This document shows, piece by piece, positions 1-14,700 of a stretch of DNA of 60,000 nucleotides. The stretch covers positions 14,319,338 to 14,379,337 of the forward strand of contig NC_088302.1 in NCBI RefSeq assembly GCF_032854445.1. Direction: 5' to 3'. Below the pieces are notes generated by a model. The model saw only the letters and a list, made by a program, of their open reading frames with translations. It ran no database searches and had not been told where the DNA came from. Every line of letters begins with the position of its first letter. The first letter of the stretch is position 1. The stretch comes from Liolophura sinensis. Taxonomy: Eukaryota; Mollusca; Polyplacophora; Chitonida; Chitonidae. The position numbers and the translations under genes were made by a program.

Positions 1-1509
1 GTACGCCACTGTGACAGGTGAAACTGTGGAAGACAACCCCGAACTCATGCCATTTCGCTTAAATGAGAAGTTAGCAAACTACACAGGTTACATGTACATC
101 ATTGGCATTCAGGCTTCATGTATACTTTCGAAATGAAAGTTACAGTACATGTACATGTGTATATGTAAAGTTTATCAATCGTTCATTGTTTATACATGTA
201 CATGTACAGATCTATCAGTTCAGGCTAACTCCTAAACAAGAATTATTAATTTCTTTGTCTCTTTAACAGGAAACACATTTCTTGATAGAGAACAAATGAC
301 ATTAATTTTATTTACCTCGTATTGTATTAAATAACAACAAAACTAAATACACATTGTAAATTTTTGGGTCAGTATTTAATAAGAATTATGATGATTTATG
401 ACATATTTATAATGCTACTCAGAAAATTCAGAAGCTAGTCCTTCAGCACTCTCACTACATGTATGAAGGCCTACATTTAGATAGTTTTGACAGTGTTCTG
501 TTATTGCCTAAGTTAGTGGACATAGTTGTTAAACTGTGATAGGCCAGAAGCCTTACAGGCCAAGTAAAAGATGACCAAAAGGAAGAACTACCTGGTGGAA
601 AAATTCAAATGCATTATTGCATTGTTTCCTAAACCGGTAACACAGTCTGTGTACAAATGTAAGGTTAAAGTAAGCGGTAATCGTGTATAATATGACTGCA
701 GCCATTGGATCAGTGTGTAATTGCATTCAGCATCACTTCAATCCAAACAGACAGGAACTTCATAAATGTAGTATTACCATGTATATTTATATGATATATT
801 GTATTCCACTCTCCAGACAGGTTAGAACTTCATATACATGTAGTATGTGTACAATATGTGCATTATTTATGCAGATAGTTGCACATGTATGTACATACTT
901 ATGTGCCAAAACTTCCGGATGCATGAGCTGCTGGCAAATATACATGTGGCGGTACAGTGTATGTACATGTATGTATCTTGTTGTTATGTTGCAAATGTGT
1001 AGACATTAGAAGATTTAGTAGTTAACCACTTAGGTATCAGGGATATACAGCAATAAGTAACAGTTTATGAATGAAGCTCTGACCCTAATAAATGTGCGCT
1101 GTGCTAGCCTGGACACCCCACCCCCATTAGTGATTGCCTGAGATGTATAAGGTGTACACCTGTAATTTGTAGTGCCTTACTTAATAAGTTATACATGTAC
1201 CTGTATTCATGTAAGTAGTGGCAGGTAGTCCATTCATTGTGAGGCCAGGAAGTCGTTATATGTATATGATGTCATGGGTTAGTATATATGTAACACTGGT
1301 GTATGTGTATACATGTATCTGTGGAGATCATTTTGTTATCTTAGTGTACAGTTAGGTTTTCTGTGCTGTATGAAAACCAAGCATTCCTACAAGTGATAAT
1401 ATTTGGTGTTTGAACATAAGTCGATGACTTAAAGCCATTAACGGCCCAAAGAAAAAAAAAGAATGGCTTCAGTTGGTTATCTGAGTTCAGTACTTTACTG
1501 ATACATGTA

Positions 1510-1985
1510 TATGTATACTGTGTGCATGTACATTGTATATGTATTTACATTGTGTCCATGTATATGTATTTACAGTGTGTCCATGTACTTGCATTTACAC
1601 TGTGCCCATGTAGATGTATTTACACTGTGTCCATGTATATGTATTTACAGTGTGTCCATGTACTTGCATTTACACTGTGTCCATGTATATGTATTTACAC
1701 TATGTCCATGTATATGTATTTACACTATGTCCATGTACTTGCATTTACACTGTGTCCATGTAGATGTATTTACACTGTGTCCATGTATATGTATTTACAC
1801 TATGTCCATGTACTTGCATTTACACTGTGTCCATGTATATGTATTTACACTGTGTCCATATAGATGTATTCTGTCCATGTACATGTATTTACACAGTGTC
1901 CATGTGTATGTATTTACACTGTGTCCATGTATATGTATTTACACTATGTCCATGTACATGCATTTACACTGTGTCAATGTAAATA
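1510..1985. repeat. 24-bp minisatellite, about 20 copies
   Basis: Unit resembles TGTCCATGTATATGTATTTA plus CACTG, with variants containing GTACTTGCATT or GTAGATGTATT. The period is a multiple of three, so all three forward frames give 8-residue periodic peptides. It lies in the intron upstream of visible exon 1. Confidence 0.9.
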
Positions 1986-2030
1986 CATAAAGTGTATGTG
2001 TACATGTATATGGTCATGTAATATACGCTG

Positions 2031-2257
2031 TAATTCTTAACTTGTTTGTTTGTTTGCAAGATGTTTATTTAAGCATACGTGTACATGTACTTGGAGGACA
2101 TCATTCTCTGTACGCTGATAAAATTATACTTTTCCAGAAGCCTTGAAATAGGCCAACCCAAACAATGTAGTTTTGACTCCAACATCAAACTGTAAAGGTG
2201 AATCAATTTGCACTGAATGTTGCTTTTTGCACATGTGAAAAAATTGAGGGATTAGGG
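2031..2257. mobile_element. MITE-like dispersed repeat, copy 1
   Basis: Starts with TAATTCTTAAC and ends with AAAAAATTGAGGGATTAGGG. The interior includes GGCCAACCCAAACAATGTAG and TGCACTGAATGTTGCT, shared with the copies at 8361-8548 and 23784-23997. No coding capacity. The inverted ends are degenerate here. Confidence 0.5.
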
Positions 2258-2629
2258 TACATGTAAATGTAATTCACATATGCACAGCACATAGTATAAA
2301 GGTTTCTAGAAAAGTTTTGCCAAATGTTGGTGGTTCAGAATGATATCATTTTTATTGTTATTCTCACCATCACCAAAATTTCATTTTATTCAGAGTGAAA
2401 ATATTCCTTAAGTATTAATGAAAAAAATATCGCATACCCGTACATTGAAGTTTGAAAATATTCTTGTGACAAAGGTATATGTATTTAAGGACACCCACTT
2501 GTCTCTTTGTAATTGGTGTCTTTCAACTCTCTGATATTTAAATTTCAATGAATAATATTTATTAAAACTTATGCGGTATCATGTATTGCAGATTTTCTTG
2601 TTATATATTTGTACTGTTTGTTGTTTCAG

Positions 2630-2734
2630 CATAGTCATAAAGGCTCGGCATTACTGGAACGGGTGTTTGAACAGCTGAACTTGGTGGAGAAGGACTTTTT
2701 TGGCCTGCGCTTCATTGACCAGTACAACCAAACG
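2630..2734 (+). CDS. EPB41L4A: EPB41L4A-like exon 1 (first in window), FERM F1
   Basis: Encodes visible residues 1-35, beginning [17 protein letters not shown] and containing [10 protein letters not shown], a typical F1-lobe strand and helix. Acceptor ttgtttcag ends at 2629 and donor gtaagc starts at 2735. Phase 0 on both sides, so upstream exons must supply the start codon. Confidence 0.9.
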
Positions 2735-5700
2735 GTAAGCACATCAACTCACTTTAGCCCATCATAATGCTGGCCGCTGTCGTATACGTGAAATATTCTT
2801 AAGTACGGCGTAAAACACCAATCAAATAAATAAATAAATCAACTCACTTTACACTTACATTTTACACATATGGTTTATGATCCAAAAAGAGTTGCTCATT
2901 TTTTTTCCTGATTCAGATAGCTCTGTTGATCTTAGAAAGATGTTTTGAGGTTTGTTTGGAAAGTAAGATGATATCCTACAGGCAAAATGTAAGTTTCAAC
3001 ACCAAAAGTTATATTTTGCGCAGTGCGTCATTGCACTTTTTATAATGAAATTTTATATCATGTTACCGTATCTACAATACATGTTCCTCTTCATGTGACT
3101 TGATTACACTGGTCGTATAAGTGAAGTATTCTAGGGTACAACGTAAAACACCAATAAAATAAATAAGATAAATACATGACTGTGTAGGTTAGCAAATACT
3201 GTTGAGATGATTAAAAGAGTTTGCACATAGCTCAGACCTGGGGGATTATAGGTGTTACTTGCTGTTTATGTTACTTGGCATATTACTGTGATCTGGACAC
3301 AGAATCAGGGAAAAACTTGTGCAGCACAGCATTTAACGCCATTGAGGTAAACATTTAAATAGACATCTTCCCTAATTCCTCGACCTTTCTGCATATGAAA
3401 GATGAGCTTTCAGTAGATTTTGCAGACAAAACTTAGATTGGCCAGTTTCAGGGTTTTCACAAAAAGTATAATTTTGAGAGTCAGCTCAGACTAATTCCTT
3501 GCAAACATGCAAAAAGGTTGAAAATTTCGATGAATGTTATTCACTTCCAGTTATTTAATGGCATAAACTATTTTATGTTTCAGCATTGGTTAGATGGAAA
3601 CAAGTCCATAGCAACACAGATCAAAGGTAATTTCAGAAGTTTTTGTAACATACTTGAATGCACCATGTACCAGTGTTTATTGTATGTTGGATTATACCTA
3701 CACATTTGAAGGTTTTATCTCTCAGTTGCTGAAATGAGCAATACAAATGGTCAAAATGGCTCATTTTATCATTTTCTTTGTGTTTTATGTTGATACCATC
3801 ACTGTTGTACTGTACATGTACATGTTCAAACTGGGTCAGCCATGTGTGAACTCCACAGCTGTTGCTGACCATTGGCCACATCATACTGGCTAACTCACCA
3901 TTACCTGGACATTGACCACTTAATAATGAATCAGTCATGAATTTGTTGGTTTAGTCCAAGTCTTGTACGGCTGTGGGATTTTCAAGATTCCCATGCGGTC
4001 ACTTGTTGTCAGTCGTAGTCTGCAAAAAGCAGTCAGAGCGTCCCATGGAGCTGTTTTAATGGATGCTCTTATTACATGAAATTAGTTGATCATTACCTGC
4101 CTTCGAATGTAAATAATATGGTTTTCACATTAAGCTCATTCATCAGGTTAAAACACATGTCCCACACGTTAGAAACCATGCCATTTTGTAATGTTGGATA
4201 ATCATAAACTGCCCTTTTTGTCATGATCTAACTCATCAAATGCAGGATCATGCTATCAAAATTTTGGAACATACATGTGCGATCCCCTTCACCAGAACTA
4301 TTTTATAAATGAGAACACAACATGGCAATGTATAATGCTAAGCCGTTTTAACAAGAGTTGTAGGCCTCACCCTATTTAAAGGTGAGATTATTATATGTGG
4401 ACATATATTTGTAAATAATACCATACATACAGATCCCTATGTTGTTTTTTACATGCTGTTGGAACTTTGCTGCTCTATAAGCTCCATTGTGGATAATAGT
4501 TTGATTTAGTTTTTGTAGAATTCTTTCAACCTAGTAAAACGTATTTGAAACTTTCATTTTGATTCTACATGTACTTTGGCCTTTTCTGACCTTATTGGGA
4601 CAAGTGACGTCATATCAGGTTTTTGCCACTTGACAAACACATTGCTAGGTCTCATCATTCTAAATGCATATACAGATCTATAAATGCATTTACAGATCTA
4701 TAAATGCATTTACAGATCTATAAATGCATATACAGATCTATAAATGCATTTGCTGAATAGACCTTGTAATGAGCTATTTCAAACAAAATATATGGATGTG
4801 ATGTGTCTCATAGCCTCTGGCTCACTTCAGACCTCTGTTAGAGAATCTGATGTCTTAAACCCAAGTTACCTGGTTGCAAAAATGTTTTGAGAAAAATAAA
4901 TTGAACTATCAGTGGGCAGTGTTCAGTGGTGTTTAATCTGATACATACATCATTGTGATGTTCTCATGTCCATGGTACTGTGAGATGTATTCATGGACAT
5001 TAGTTGTGATTAAATTTGACATGTACATGTATGATGAAGATACATGTATTTGTTATGTATCATACATGTCATATATCCTAACCAAAGCATCTGTGTCATC
5101 CATGAGGTATGCTGCATATGCTGTATGTTGTAGATTTTGTGTTGTGTACATGTGTGTATTAAAGTGTATACATACAGCAAACACCATTGTACACATTTCA
5201 TGTGTATTCTGACACAGTACATGTAGATGGCAGATACATGTATTTTATGTGTTGTGCACATAATGGCATAGATGAGAATGCCTGCAGAACTATTAACATT
5301 TAGACTTGTCCATGAAATTTCAAAATTATTTATTTGCTTCAGTGACCTTTTAAAAGCTCAGAAAACGTAGGCGTTTCTCCCTTCTCTTTGTGAAGCACAT
5401 GCCTGGGAACTTCTTTATGCTCATATACATGTATGTGTACAGTTTACAAATAGTATGTAGGCCTATCAAATAGCCTTCATCAAAAAACAAAACAAAAAGA
5501 CAAAACACTGTGACATGTCACATACAGCATGGTCACAGACATTGTTTTGTGCTCTCCAGGACGTCAGTGCCAACATACCTGTATGTGTACTACATGTACA
5601 TGCATTTATATGAAATATACTTTGTGCATGTGTGTACATGTAGGTACATCTAATGTTCTTGTATACAAAACACAGCTCAGCAGCGTTGTTGAAAAAAGTT

Positions 5701-8700
5701 AACTTCCTTCAGAAAAAGAAAATAAAAAACATAAAAGAAAACTACACTATCTCACAACTTCTGCTTTTATGATGCATTTATGTTTTCTTCAGGGACAAAA
5801 AGTCATCTGTTAATTAATTTTCTGAGTTACAGAGTAGAATAACAGGCCTGACATGTTGCTCTGACTGTATGTGTTATCAGAGTGTACATTAATCTACCTT
5901 CTTCCTCCAAGATTAATGATCTTCTCAGGCTAATAGACTTATTTACGTTGAAGCGAAAAGTTTTAATGTCATTGCATTGTATGTGGCGTTGATAATAATA
6001 TACCCTATTAAGGTTATCAGTTAGCTGTTGATATGCTTTTAAGATTGACAGAATCTGAACTTCGGGAGTAATTACAGTTTTTTAAATTTTAAAGTGGAAT
6101 TAATGTGCAAATACTATTACTGTAGCCATTATGAGGCTGTGAGAAATTTTCAATATATTAATAATCATTTTGAATTTTGTCCCCAAATTCAAAATTATAA
6201 ATAAGCATAAATTGCACTGAAAGTGACTCTTTCAAAAACAAAAAGATTGAAGAATTAAAGTAGCTGAGTTAGTAAGGTGTATAACTCTTAACCATGTGGC
6301 ACACAAGGTGCTGGTTCAATCCCAGTCTTGGACGGGAAATTTGTAGATTCACAGCTCTCACTTTTTGTGAGACCTTGGAGACAACATGTAGTTGATGGTG
6401 ATCAAAGGACTTTTTACACAGTCTAGCAATTTTTGAAGATCACTTGTCTTCATAGGTTTAGTCAGGCAATTGTCTCAGTGTCTTTGTGACACCCTATTCT
6501 GACGAAATTAACATGGGAGAGATAGAGAAAATTGGAGAAACTTGGAAATTAGCCGACCTGATTTCAAATTCTGGTTAAAAATCAATGTTTGTCTTCCACC
6601 AGTATAGCATACAAGTTTGTATCTCATACATCACACAGATTGTCACTAACTTGCCAAAGGTTGATTGTTCACCTGGGCATTTCGTTTTCCTTCACCCGTA
6701 ACATCACCAACATCGTAGAAGTAAAAAGTTCTTCATTATGGCACAAAGAAAGAGTGAAGTAAAGAAAATGTATGTGTACATACTGAACAAGTCATAAATG
6801 AATTTTGCCAAGATCATGGAGTTGTAATCATAAATTAATTTAAATCCGTGGAGACAGTTCCTATGTACGTTGTATGAAGCTGTTTTATAAAGCATGTTAG
6901 CTCATGTACATGAATGCGGTGAACTAAGTTCTTCATTTGCTAAAATTTATTTATTTATTTATTTGATTGGTATTTTTGTCATATTTGAGAATATTTCACT
7001 TTAAAGACAGCCAGCGTTAAGGTGGGAGGAAAGCTAAGCAGAGGTCTGGGGGAAGACCCATTTGCTAGAAAGTATGTCTTCTTTTCAAGGGCTGATATAT
7101 GTATGTAGTCTGAAAAACATTAGCAATAAAAACTCAAGGATATTTGTTCTCTTGTGTTTGTTGCGAAGTGTTCTTCTTTTGCAGGATCACAGAACAACAA
7201 GTTTTACTTTGGAGTAAAGTTCTACGCAGCAGACCCATGTAAACTGCATGAAGAAATCACCAGGTAATTTAGCATCAATGTTTATAGGTATCTGTATGCT
7301 AAGCTTGAGGTTAGGCAACGTACATGTGTAAATACCTGCTCAAGGATAGGATACCAATCGCGCTAGCACAGTTGTTAGAGTGTCTGCTTCGGGACCGGTA
7401 GATCCAGGGTCAATCCAGGGTCGAATCACACCTAAGACTTTAAAAGAGGAAGTTGGAGCTTCCTCACTTGGCGCTCAACGTGAAAGGGATAGTGAAGGGA
7501 TAGTGCAATCACTGGTTAACCCAGATCAGCATAAGTATAATAATATAATACATCAGTATATTTTTTTGTAACATCAGTAGAACACTCAGAATGTGGAATA
7601 ATGAGTGGCTTAGTCATGAATGAAATTTTATGTCAGGTACAGTGTATTAGAATTGGTTGTCAGTGATAGAATGCTACTAATTTGTGGTTAATGGGTGAAC
7701 CACAAAAGGTTTCCTGGTTACAATACAGGTATTGTAAGATTGGGGTCCGACAGGGTATATGTTCAAGTATCTAACCAATGGTAAGATGTCGATGTGGTTA
7801 AAGAACAGATTGTCACCAGTACCCTGAGTAAAATATAATGGATCTTAGAGCATTTTAGGTGTACACCAGCTGACAGCCATATTGGATGTTCCAGTTTGAC
7901 AAATAAACAAACTGTTAACATTTTAAAGTTGTGGAAGTAACAAGCTGTAAACATATCCTATATTTAAATTTGTAAAGTAAAAAACTGTGAACATTTTAAA
8001 GCTGTGGAAGTAACATGCTGTAAACATATCCTATATTTGAATTTGTAAAGTAACAAACTGTGAACATTTTAAAGTTGTGGAAGTAACACGCTGCAAAGAT
8101 ATGCTATATTAGAATTTTGTAAAGTAACAAACTGTGAACATGCAGCACTTCAAGTTGTTTGAGTAACAAAATACATGCAATAGAAAGCTACTGTGTTTAT
8201 AGTGTTAATAGTGTTTGGTTTGAACAGTGTCTTGCAAATTGAACAAAAATGCATAACTTTGCTGTTCCATGTTAAACCATAATGGGTGAGAATGTACTTG
8301 TTTTTTTTATCAAGGTGGAAAGATATTAGCTATTTAAAAAGTGGGTGGTAAAGATCAGATGTTTGCAAGCTGTTAATTCAGTCATATTCTGAAGGCATTA
8401 TTCTGTGTAGACTGATAATATTATACTTTTTGTGTAGCCCTGGAACTGGCCAATCCAACCAGTGTAGTTTTGTCTCCAAAATCAAATTAAAAAGGTGTAT
8501 AAATTGCACTGAAAGTTGCTCTTTCGTTTCTGAAAAGGTTGAGGATATTTATAATATTCTCAACAGTTACTCATTATCTTTCATTCTGCAGACATTTTTG
8601 ATATACAATCCATCACAACTTCATGCCTCAGCTATATTTTGTGTATTTGCAACCTTGTTGTTTTTTCTAAGTTCACACAATTAACAAACAGGCTTTTGTT

Positions 8701-11700
8701 CCTAGTGTAACATTTGACGCCTTTTTTCAGAATTTCTAATTTAATTATGGGGTGAACTTTGCCAAATGAATTTATCTGATGGATGTATTGTTTCTCTGAT
8801 AACGGATGTATTTTGACATAGCTCATCCTTCTTGAAATAAATATGACATTTTAGGGCGGTAATTAAAGAGTTTTGTGATATATGTTGGCAAGTACATGTA
8901 ATTTAATTGCAGTAATTGTGTAGCCAAGATGAACCTGTAGTGTAATAAACATCGCTCTTACTTTCAATGTCAACTTCGAATATACCCTGATTAACATTTC
9001 ACTCAGACACATAAATTATTCTTTATTTTTAATGGGTCTTTTTGTGCCAAAAAATAGTTGATACATCTATGTGTGGTCTCTGTAATTATGGAAATAAATT
9101 TTATTTACTCATTGTTTTATAGTGCTTGTATCTTGCTTTGTACCTCTGTAAACACAGTTGAGGCAATGTGCCAAAAAAATTAGACTAAAAAAATAGATCA
9201 ATTCAGTATGGGAACACTTTAATTTATTTATTTATTTATTCGATTGGTGTTTTACACTGTACTCAAGAATATTTCTCTTGTACGATGGCGGCCAGCATTG
9301 TGGTGGGTGGACACAGGACAGAGCTAGGGGAGGAAGCCAGCATGAGCTGGACTTGAACTCACAGCGACCGCATTGGTGGGAGACTCCTGGGTCATTGCGT
9401 TGGGCTAGCGCGCTAACCAACGGAGCCATGGAGGCCCCCGGCACACTTTAATTAACTGTATACTTGTACATGCTTTTACTTGTTTAACTATTGTCATGTG
9501 TTTGTCAAAGGTATTCATGTGCTTAACTAATGTAGTCATGTGTTTATCCAGCATAGTGATATGTTTAACTAGCAGTCGTTCATGTGTTTAACCAATAACA
9601 GTCATGTGTTTAACAGTCAGCTTCGCATAATTCACCATTGTGAACTTGTGTATAACTCAGTGTGGTTAGGCATGTGTTCAGTTGTGTTAAATGTCACTCC
9701 AAGTAAAGAGAAATGTGTACATGCATAAAGAATCTTTCTCTAGTCAGGGGATTTCCAAGGAACCTTTTAGCTTCATACAAAGGTGTGTTGTGCCATTTGA
9801 TTTTAAGTACATTGTAGCACACATCTCAAGGATTTTTATTACAAAATAGGCTTACATGTTACTACATAATATGGCATGATGCGGTGTCATCAGAATGATT
9901 CCTATAGTGATGTGGCATTGTGCATATGACAGGATTGGGACTGTCCTGATAGGAACATATACATGTTTGTGATGAACCATTTCAAAGCATTCACACATAG
10001 GGGTTCAAAAAAAACATCATGGCCATATGTTACCTCTTGAAAACTTATACAGGTGATTATATTTACCTGTGTGATAGCATACCTGTAAGTAAGTCTTTTA
10101 TCATTTCAGGTACCAGTTTTTTCTCCAAGTCAAGCGTGACATTCTACAAGGTCGCCTGCCCGTCAGCTTTGATGAGGCGGTGGAACTCTGCGCTTATGCT
10201 GTGCAATGTGAGACATTTTATTGCTGTCATATATAACTGATAAAATCTGGGATATTATTTTCAGTATGTTATTTATTCATAGTTTAGCTAGCGTTGAAAT
10301 GTTTATACATCCATTGTCCTTTTTATATGTATTTGTAGACACATTTACAATTGTTGGAACATGTAAATTCATGAATCAGCACCCTGCAATTGTTGTGTTG
10401 GGTTTTTTTTCAAATGATTTTTACACTATACATACATTATAGCAAAACATAGCAAAATGACATAATAATGCATAAATGTTAACTTCTGGTACAGTACCAT
10501 GGTAAATGTATGTTGTCCATCCCGTTCTGTTTTATTCTTCTGACTTACCCTAATACATTAACCTTTTCAACTGCCTCGGAAACCAATAGTGTGACACACT
10601 TTGAGAGAACTGTGAGGGGTAGGGAAAGAATTGGCATGGTTCTTGAAAACTTGCATCTCTAGATAGACAAAAAATTTATCATCATTTTCATATAATTGTA
10701 TACATTTTTTACTCTGAAAAAAAGTGCTTTGGAGGTTGAAAAGGTTGAAGATTTACAGTATGCATAATATAGAAACATTTTCTGCTTGCAGCGGAGCTGG
10801 GGGATTTTGACCCCAAGCGACACACGGTTGGCTATGTGTCAGAGTTCCAGTTACTACCCAATCAGACGGAAGAGTTGGAGGACCGGATTGCTGGTGTCCA
10901 TCGGGAGCTGGTGTAAGTGTCTGAGGCGCATGTTTGTACCGAGCAGTGGAATCTAGTGGGGACTACTGTAGAAAGGGGCAGTAATAAACGTGATACGAGT
11001 GGCAAAACAATGAAAGCTACAGTGTATATGGAGGACAAAACAGGAAGCCAGATGTACAGTGTATGTGGGTGAAAAAACAGAAAGCTCCATGTAAATCATT
11101 AAGGAAACAAAAGCCTATACGAGTAACAAAGGAGAGAGCTATATCAGTGGCAATAAAGATAACTTCATTAAGGAGACAGAATGCTACAGGAGTAGCAAAA
11201 TAGAGTGCTACATTTAGCTCAATACTGATTCCCTTTGATGGCTGTGAAATGATGTGATTGCTTTCAAAATTGCATAGTCCCATTCTATAGATATTTGTAA
11301 GGTACATGTACATGTAAGTTGGTTTTGAGTATCATAGTACATTTGGCTTTGAGATATTATGTGATCTTGGAGTGATTTGGGGGCCTCTTTGGCCTAGTTG
11401 TTTAGCTTGCTTTTGCAGCACAATGACCCACTGGAGCCTCACACCAGTGCGACCACTGTGAGTTCAAATCCAACTCATTCTGGCTTCCTCGTCAGGAAAG
11501 TCTGCCAGCATCCTGCAGATTGCTGGTGTAGGTTTTCCTCAGAGCTGTGCTCAGTTTAATGCTCACCACAGTTGTAATATTCATAAGTACTCTGTAAAAC
11601 TCCAGCCTTGTATACATGTGCTCCTGACTTCAGTGTGTGTCTTACGGATTTGTATTCTGTGCGGATGTTGTGTGTGTGTGCAGGGGCATGGTACCAGCAG

Positions 11701-14700
11701 TGGCAGAGTACAGGTACCTGGAGAAGGTGAAATGGCTGGACATGTACGGGGTAGATCTTCATCCCGTTCTGGTAAGTTACACTGTAAAAACTATGCCTGG
11801 GTTCTGCTGGAAATTATATCTCGTGCTTCAGATGCACTGAATTTATGCAAGTTCAGAGTATTTCAAAATACAGCTCTCTCTTAGGATTCATGCCAGTTTT
11901 GTACTTTTGTAATACGACTCTTCCATACTCCAGTTGGAGTGCAATTTACTTTCCCATAAATTGATTATGATTTTTTTATGTGATTATGGCCCATTGGAGT
12001 GTCAAAATACTGAACACTCAAAGGGAAAGCCCAAAAAAGTGTGACTGCGATAATAATCATTGAAGAGTTCATCTTAAGTGTTAATTCATGCTTAGATCAT
12101 AGGTGAGAATTGTACGCATGAGCTTGATATGTTCTTGTACATGTACCACACCATTCCAGTATGGTACAGGTTTTCATGCATATTCATGAGCTCAGTCACA
12201 CCTCATTGAACTCTACAGTACTTACTCTAGTTCGTTAATGTGAATGGATTATTGCAGTCAGACTTTTATTGCTCCAGAAATACATCTGGATTCGCTTTTA
12301 GCACACTAGTATTCTTTCTTAGTCTTTATATAACATCTTCAAGGGTTTCTAGTCAGGGTGTTAGTGGACTTAACATCACTTTCATGCTAGCATATTGTTA
12401 ACACTAGAAATACTGACAGCCACACACACACACACATATATGGTATTCATGGTCATACTACAACATCAACATTTCTTGTTTTGTGCCTTTTTTGTTTGAT
12501 TCAGGCATCATTGTTTTCCTACCACAAAATGTTTGTTGCTGTAGGATCCAGGAGCCTGTTTCATGAAGCGGTCATAACGCATCACGACATACACAATTTA
12601 GTGAAGGTTTACAGTGTATATGATACTTTGGTAATTGTACTTGATGCATCATTGTGACTGCTTTGTTAAAAAGGGTGTCGTATTGTTTCCACGCTAGCTA
12701 TTATCAATGGCATTGAGGTCTGTTATGGTCCCCTCTACCTGCAGGATGAATAAAAAAAAAAAGAACAACAACATTATGAAAAAACACAAATTCAGATGTG
12801 ATTGTCTATCGAAAAAAGCAGTGAGGTTCATGCATGGGTCATTTATAGTTCTTTTGTAAAAGGTTATTTGTGTGGCTAAAGCGCCTTTGTGTACATATAT
12901 ACACATGTAGAAGACAGATCGTGATAATTTGGGTGTAGTATTTAGTGAACGTAGCGTGAATATTTTAGATTATACTGCATTGTTCTGAGTAAATGGACTA
13001 TTTTTCTTTTATTTTTTTTTCACTGATAGGTTGACTGTATTATTCTCAAGCATTACACTTGACAAGTTATGTACAAGCTGTCACATATACTTAAATTTTC
13101 TGAAACTATGTGGAAAAAAAATTGGAAAATTTTTTATTTTTTTTTTTATTTCTAGGTTGTTTATTACATGTATGACCGAAAAACTGTGTACAGTTCTGTA
13201 AAAGCTGGCATTCTTCATGTCGTTAGAAAATTGCATTAACCAAACAGAGGTAAATGTAAAGAAGACGCGCAGAAGATGCACCCGGATGTACAGAACAGGT
13301 GCTTTTTATTTCTTCATGCGCAGTCAAATAAATGGATCCTGTGGTTAAATGTATGCACCCCATATTTAAGACCATCCCAGGTTTAGTTACATTTTTGCCA
13401 CAAGGTTTAATAATTTTGATCAAACTTTGCTTTAGATTATGAATGCTGAGATACATGGATTGTCATGTACAGGTATTCATTTGGTTGAGCATGGCCAACA
13501 CTTTAGAGTCTGTAAATCAGACAGTCAGTTATTTCTTTGTTACAGGGTGAAGGTCACACAGAATACTTCCTAGGTCTTACCCCAATGGGAATTGTTGTTT
13601 ACAAAAACAAGTCTCAGGTTGCCAGTTATTTGTGGTAAGTTTTTGTTTTTGACTTTGTCCAGTTATAATTGTGACAAATAGCTCTACAATTTGCTCGAGC
13701 TATCTACCTTGTGTAGGGTGGTGGTTTACTCTTGGAACTCAGGTTTCATCTACCCAAGAAGTGAAATTTGTCCTTACCTAAAATACCATTGAAATACAGT
13801 TCTGTCATTATTGGCGCACATTAATCATTTCATGTTTTTTTTTTTTTTTACAATTTTTTAAAATTTTTTAATTTATTTACACATCTTTTATCACAATTGT
13901 TGCACATTTTTTTATAGAAATATATAAATATTTATGAAGTGTATATAAACAGTAAAATTTGTTGTTTGTCTCACTTTTGCTCTGGCCATTTAATGGTATA
14001 TTGATCATCAAGTTGTTGTGATTTGGAGATTTCATTGATTCTGTGCAAGTTCTGAAGAGTGATCTGGAGAATTCATTGATTCTGTGCAAGTTCTGAAGAG
14101 TGATTTGGAGATTTCATTGATTCTGTATAAGTTCTGAAGAGTGATTTGGAGATTTCATTGATTCTGTATAAGTTCTGAAGAGTGATTTGGAGAATTCATT
14201 GATTCTGTATAAGTTCTGAAGAGTGATTTGGAGAATTCATTGATTCTGTATAAGTTCTGAAGAGTGATTTGGAGAATTCATTGATTCTGTGCAAGTTCTG
14301 AAGAGTGATTTGGAGAATTCATTGATTCTGTATAAGTTCTGAAGAGTGATTTGGAGAATTCATTGATTCTGTGCAAGTTCTGAAGAGTGATTTGGAGAAT
14401 TCATTAATTCTGTATAAGTTCTGAAGAGTGATTTGGAGAATTCATTGATTCTGTATAAGTTCTGAAGAGTGATTTGGAGAATTCATTGATTCTGTATAAG
14501 TTCTGAAGAGTGATTTGGAGATTTCATTGATTCTGTATAAGTTCTGAAGAGTGATTTGGAGATTTCATTGATTCTGTATAAGTTCTGAAGAGTGATTTGG
14601 AGAATTCATTGATTCTGTGCAAGTTCTGAAGAGTGATTTGGAGATTTCATTGATTCTGTATAAGTTCTGAAGAGTGATTTGGAGAATTCATTGATTCTGT

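Larger units (their letters stand above)
1..2629 (+). other. upstream intron (3' part) of the EPB41L4A-like gene
   Basis: No coding exon is recognisable before 2630. The stretch is AT-rich with many ACATGTA-type palindromes. It holds a 24-bp minisatellite at 1510-1985 and a MITE-like repeat at about 2031-2257. The apparent ORFs at 683-1009 and 1505-1990 are low-complexity Tyr/Met/Cys/His strings from these repeats. Confidence 0.6.
2735..3583 (+). other. intron 1
   Basis: Contains two SINE 3' tails (about 2758-2839 and 3108-3172), one copy of a dispersed repeat at about 2918-3012, and a MITE-like copy at about 3371-3529. No exon seen. Confidence 0.8.
3627..7184 (+). other. intron 2
   Basis: Holds a 20-bp tandem repeat at 4666-4750, ACATGTA-rich DNA around 5000-5250 and 5400-5650, a tRNA-derived SINE at about 6261-6720 and a reverse SINE tail at 6946-7060. 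A fragment of the MITE family is at about 6205-6258. No exon found. Confidence 0.75.
7264..10109 (+). other. intron 3
   Basis: Contains a SINE of a second type (about 7355-7545), a 73-bp tandem repeat (7909-8170), a MITE-like copy (about 8361-8548) and a reverse SINE (9221-9440). No exon seen. Confidence 0.8.

Noticed and set aside
683-1009. 108-codon ORF near the start of the window
   Set aside because: Low-complexity Cys/Met/Tyr composition from TACATGTA-rich DNA, with no domain, no splice context and no match to the missing N-terminus.
9232-9444. ORFs over SINE copies (also 38424-38742, 25658-25855, 22637-22958, 46913-47164)
   Set aside because: The similar peptides at several sites come from the shared SINE sequence, not from a gene family.
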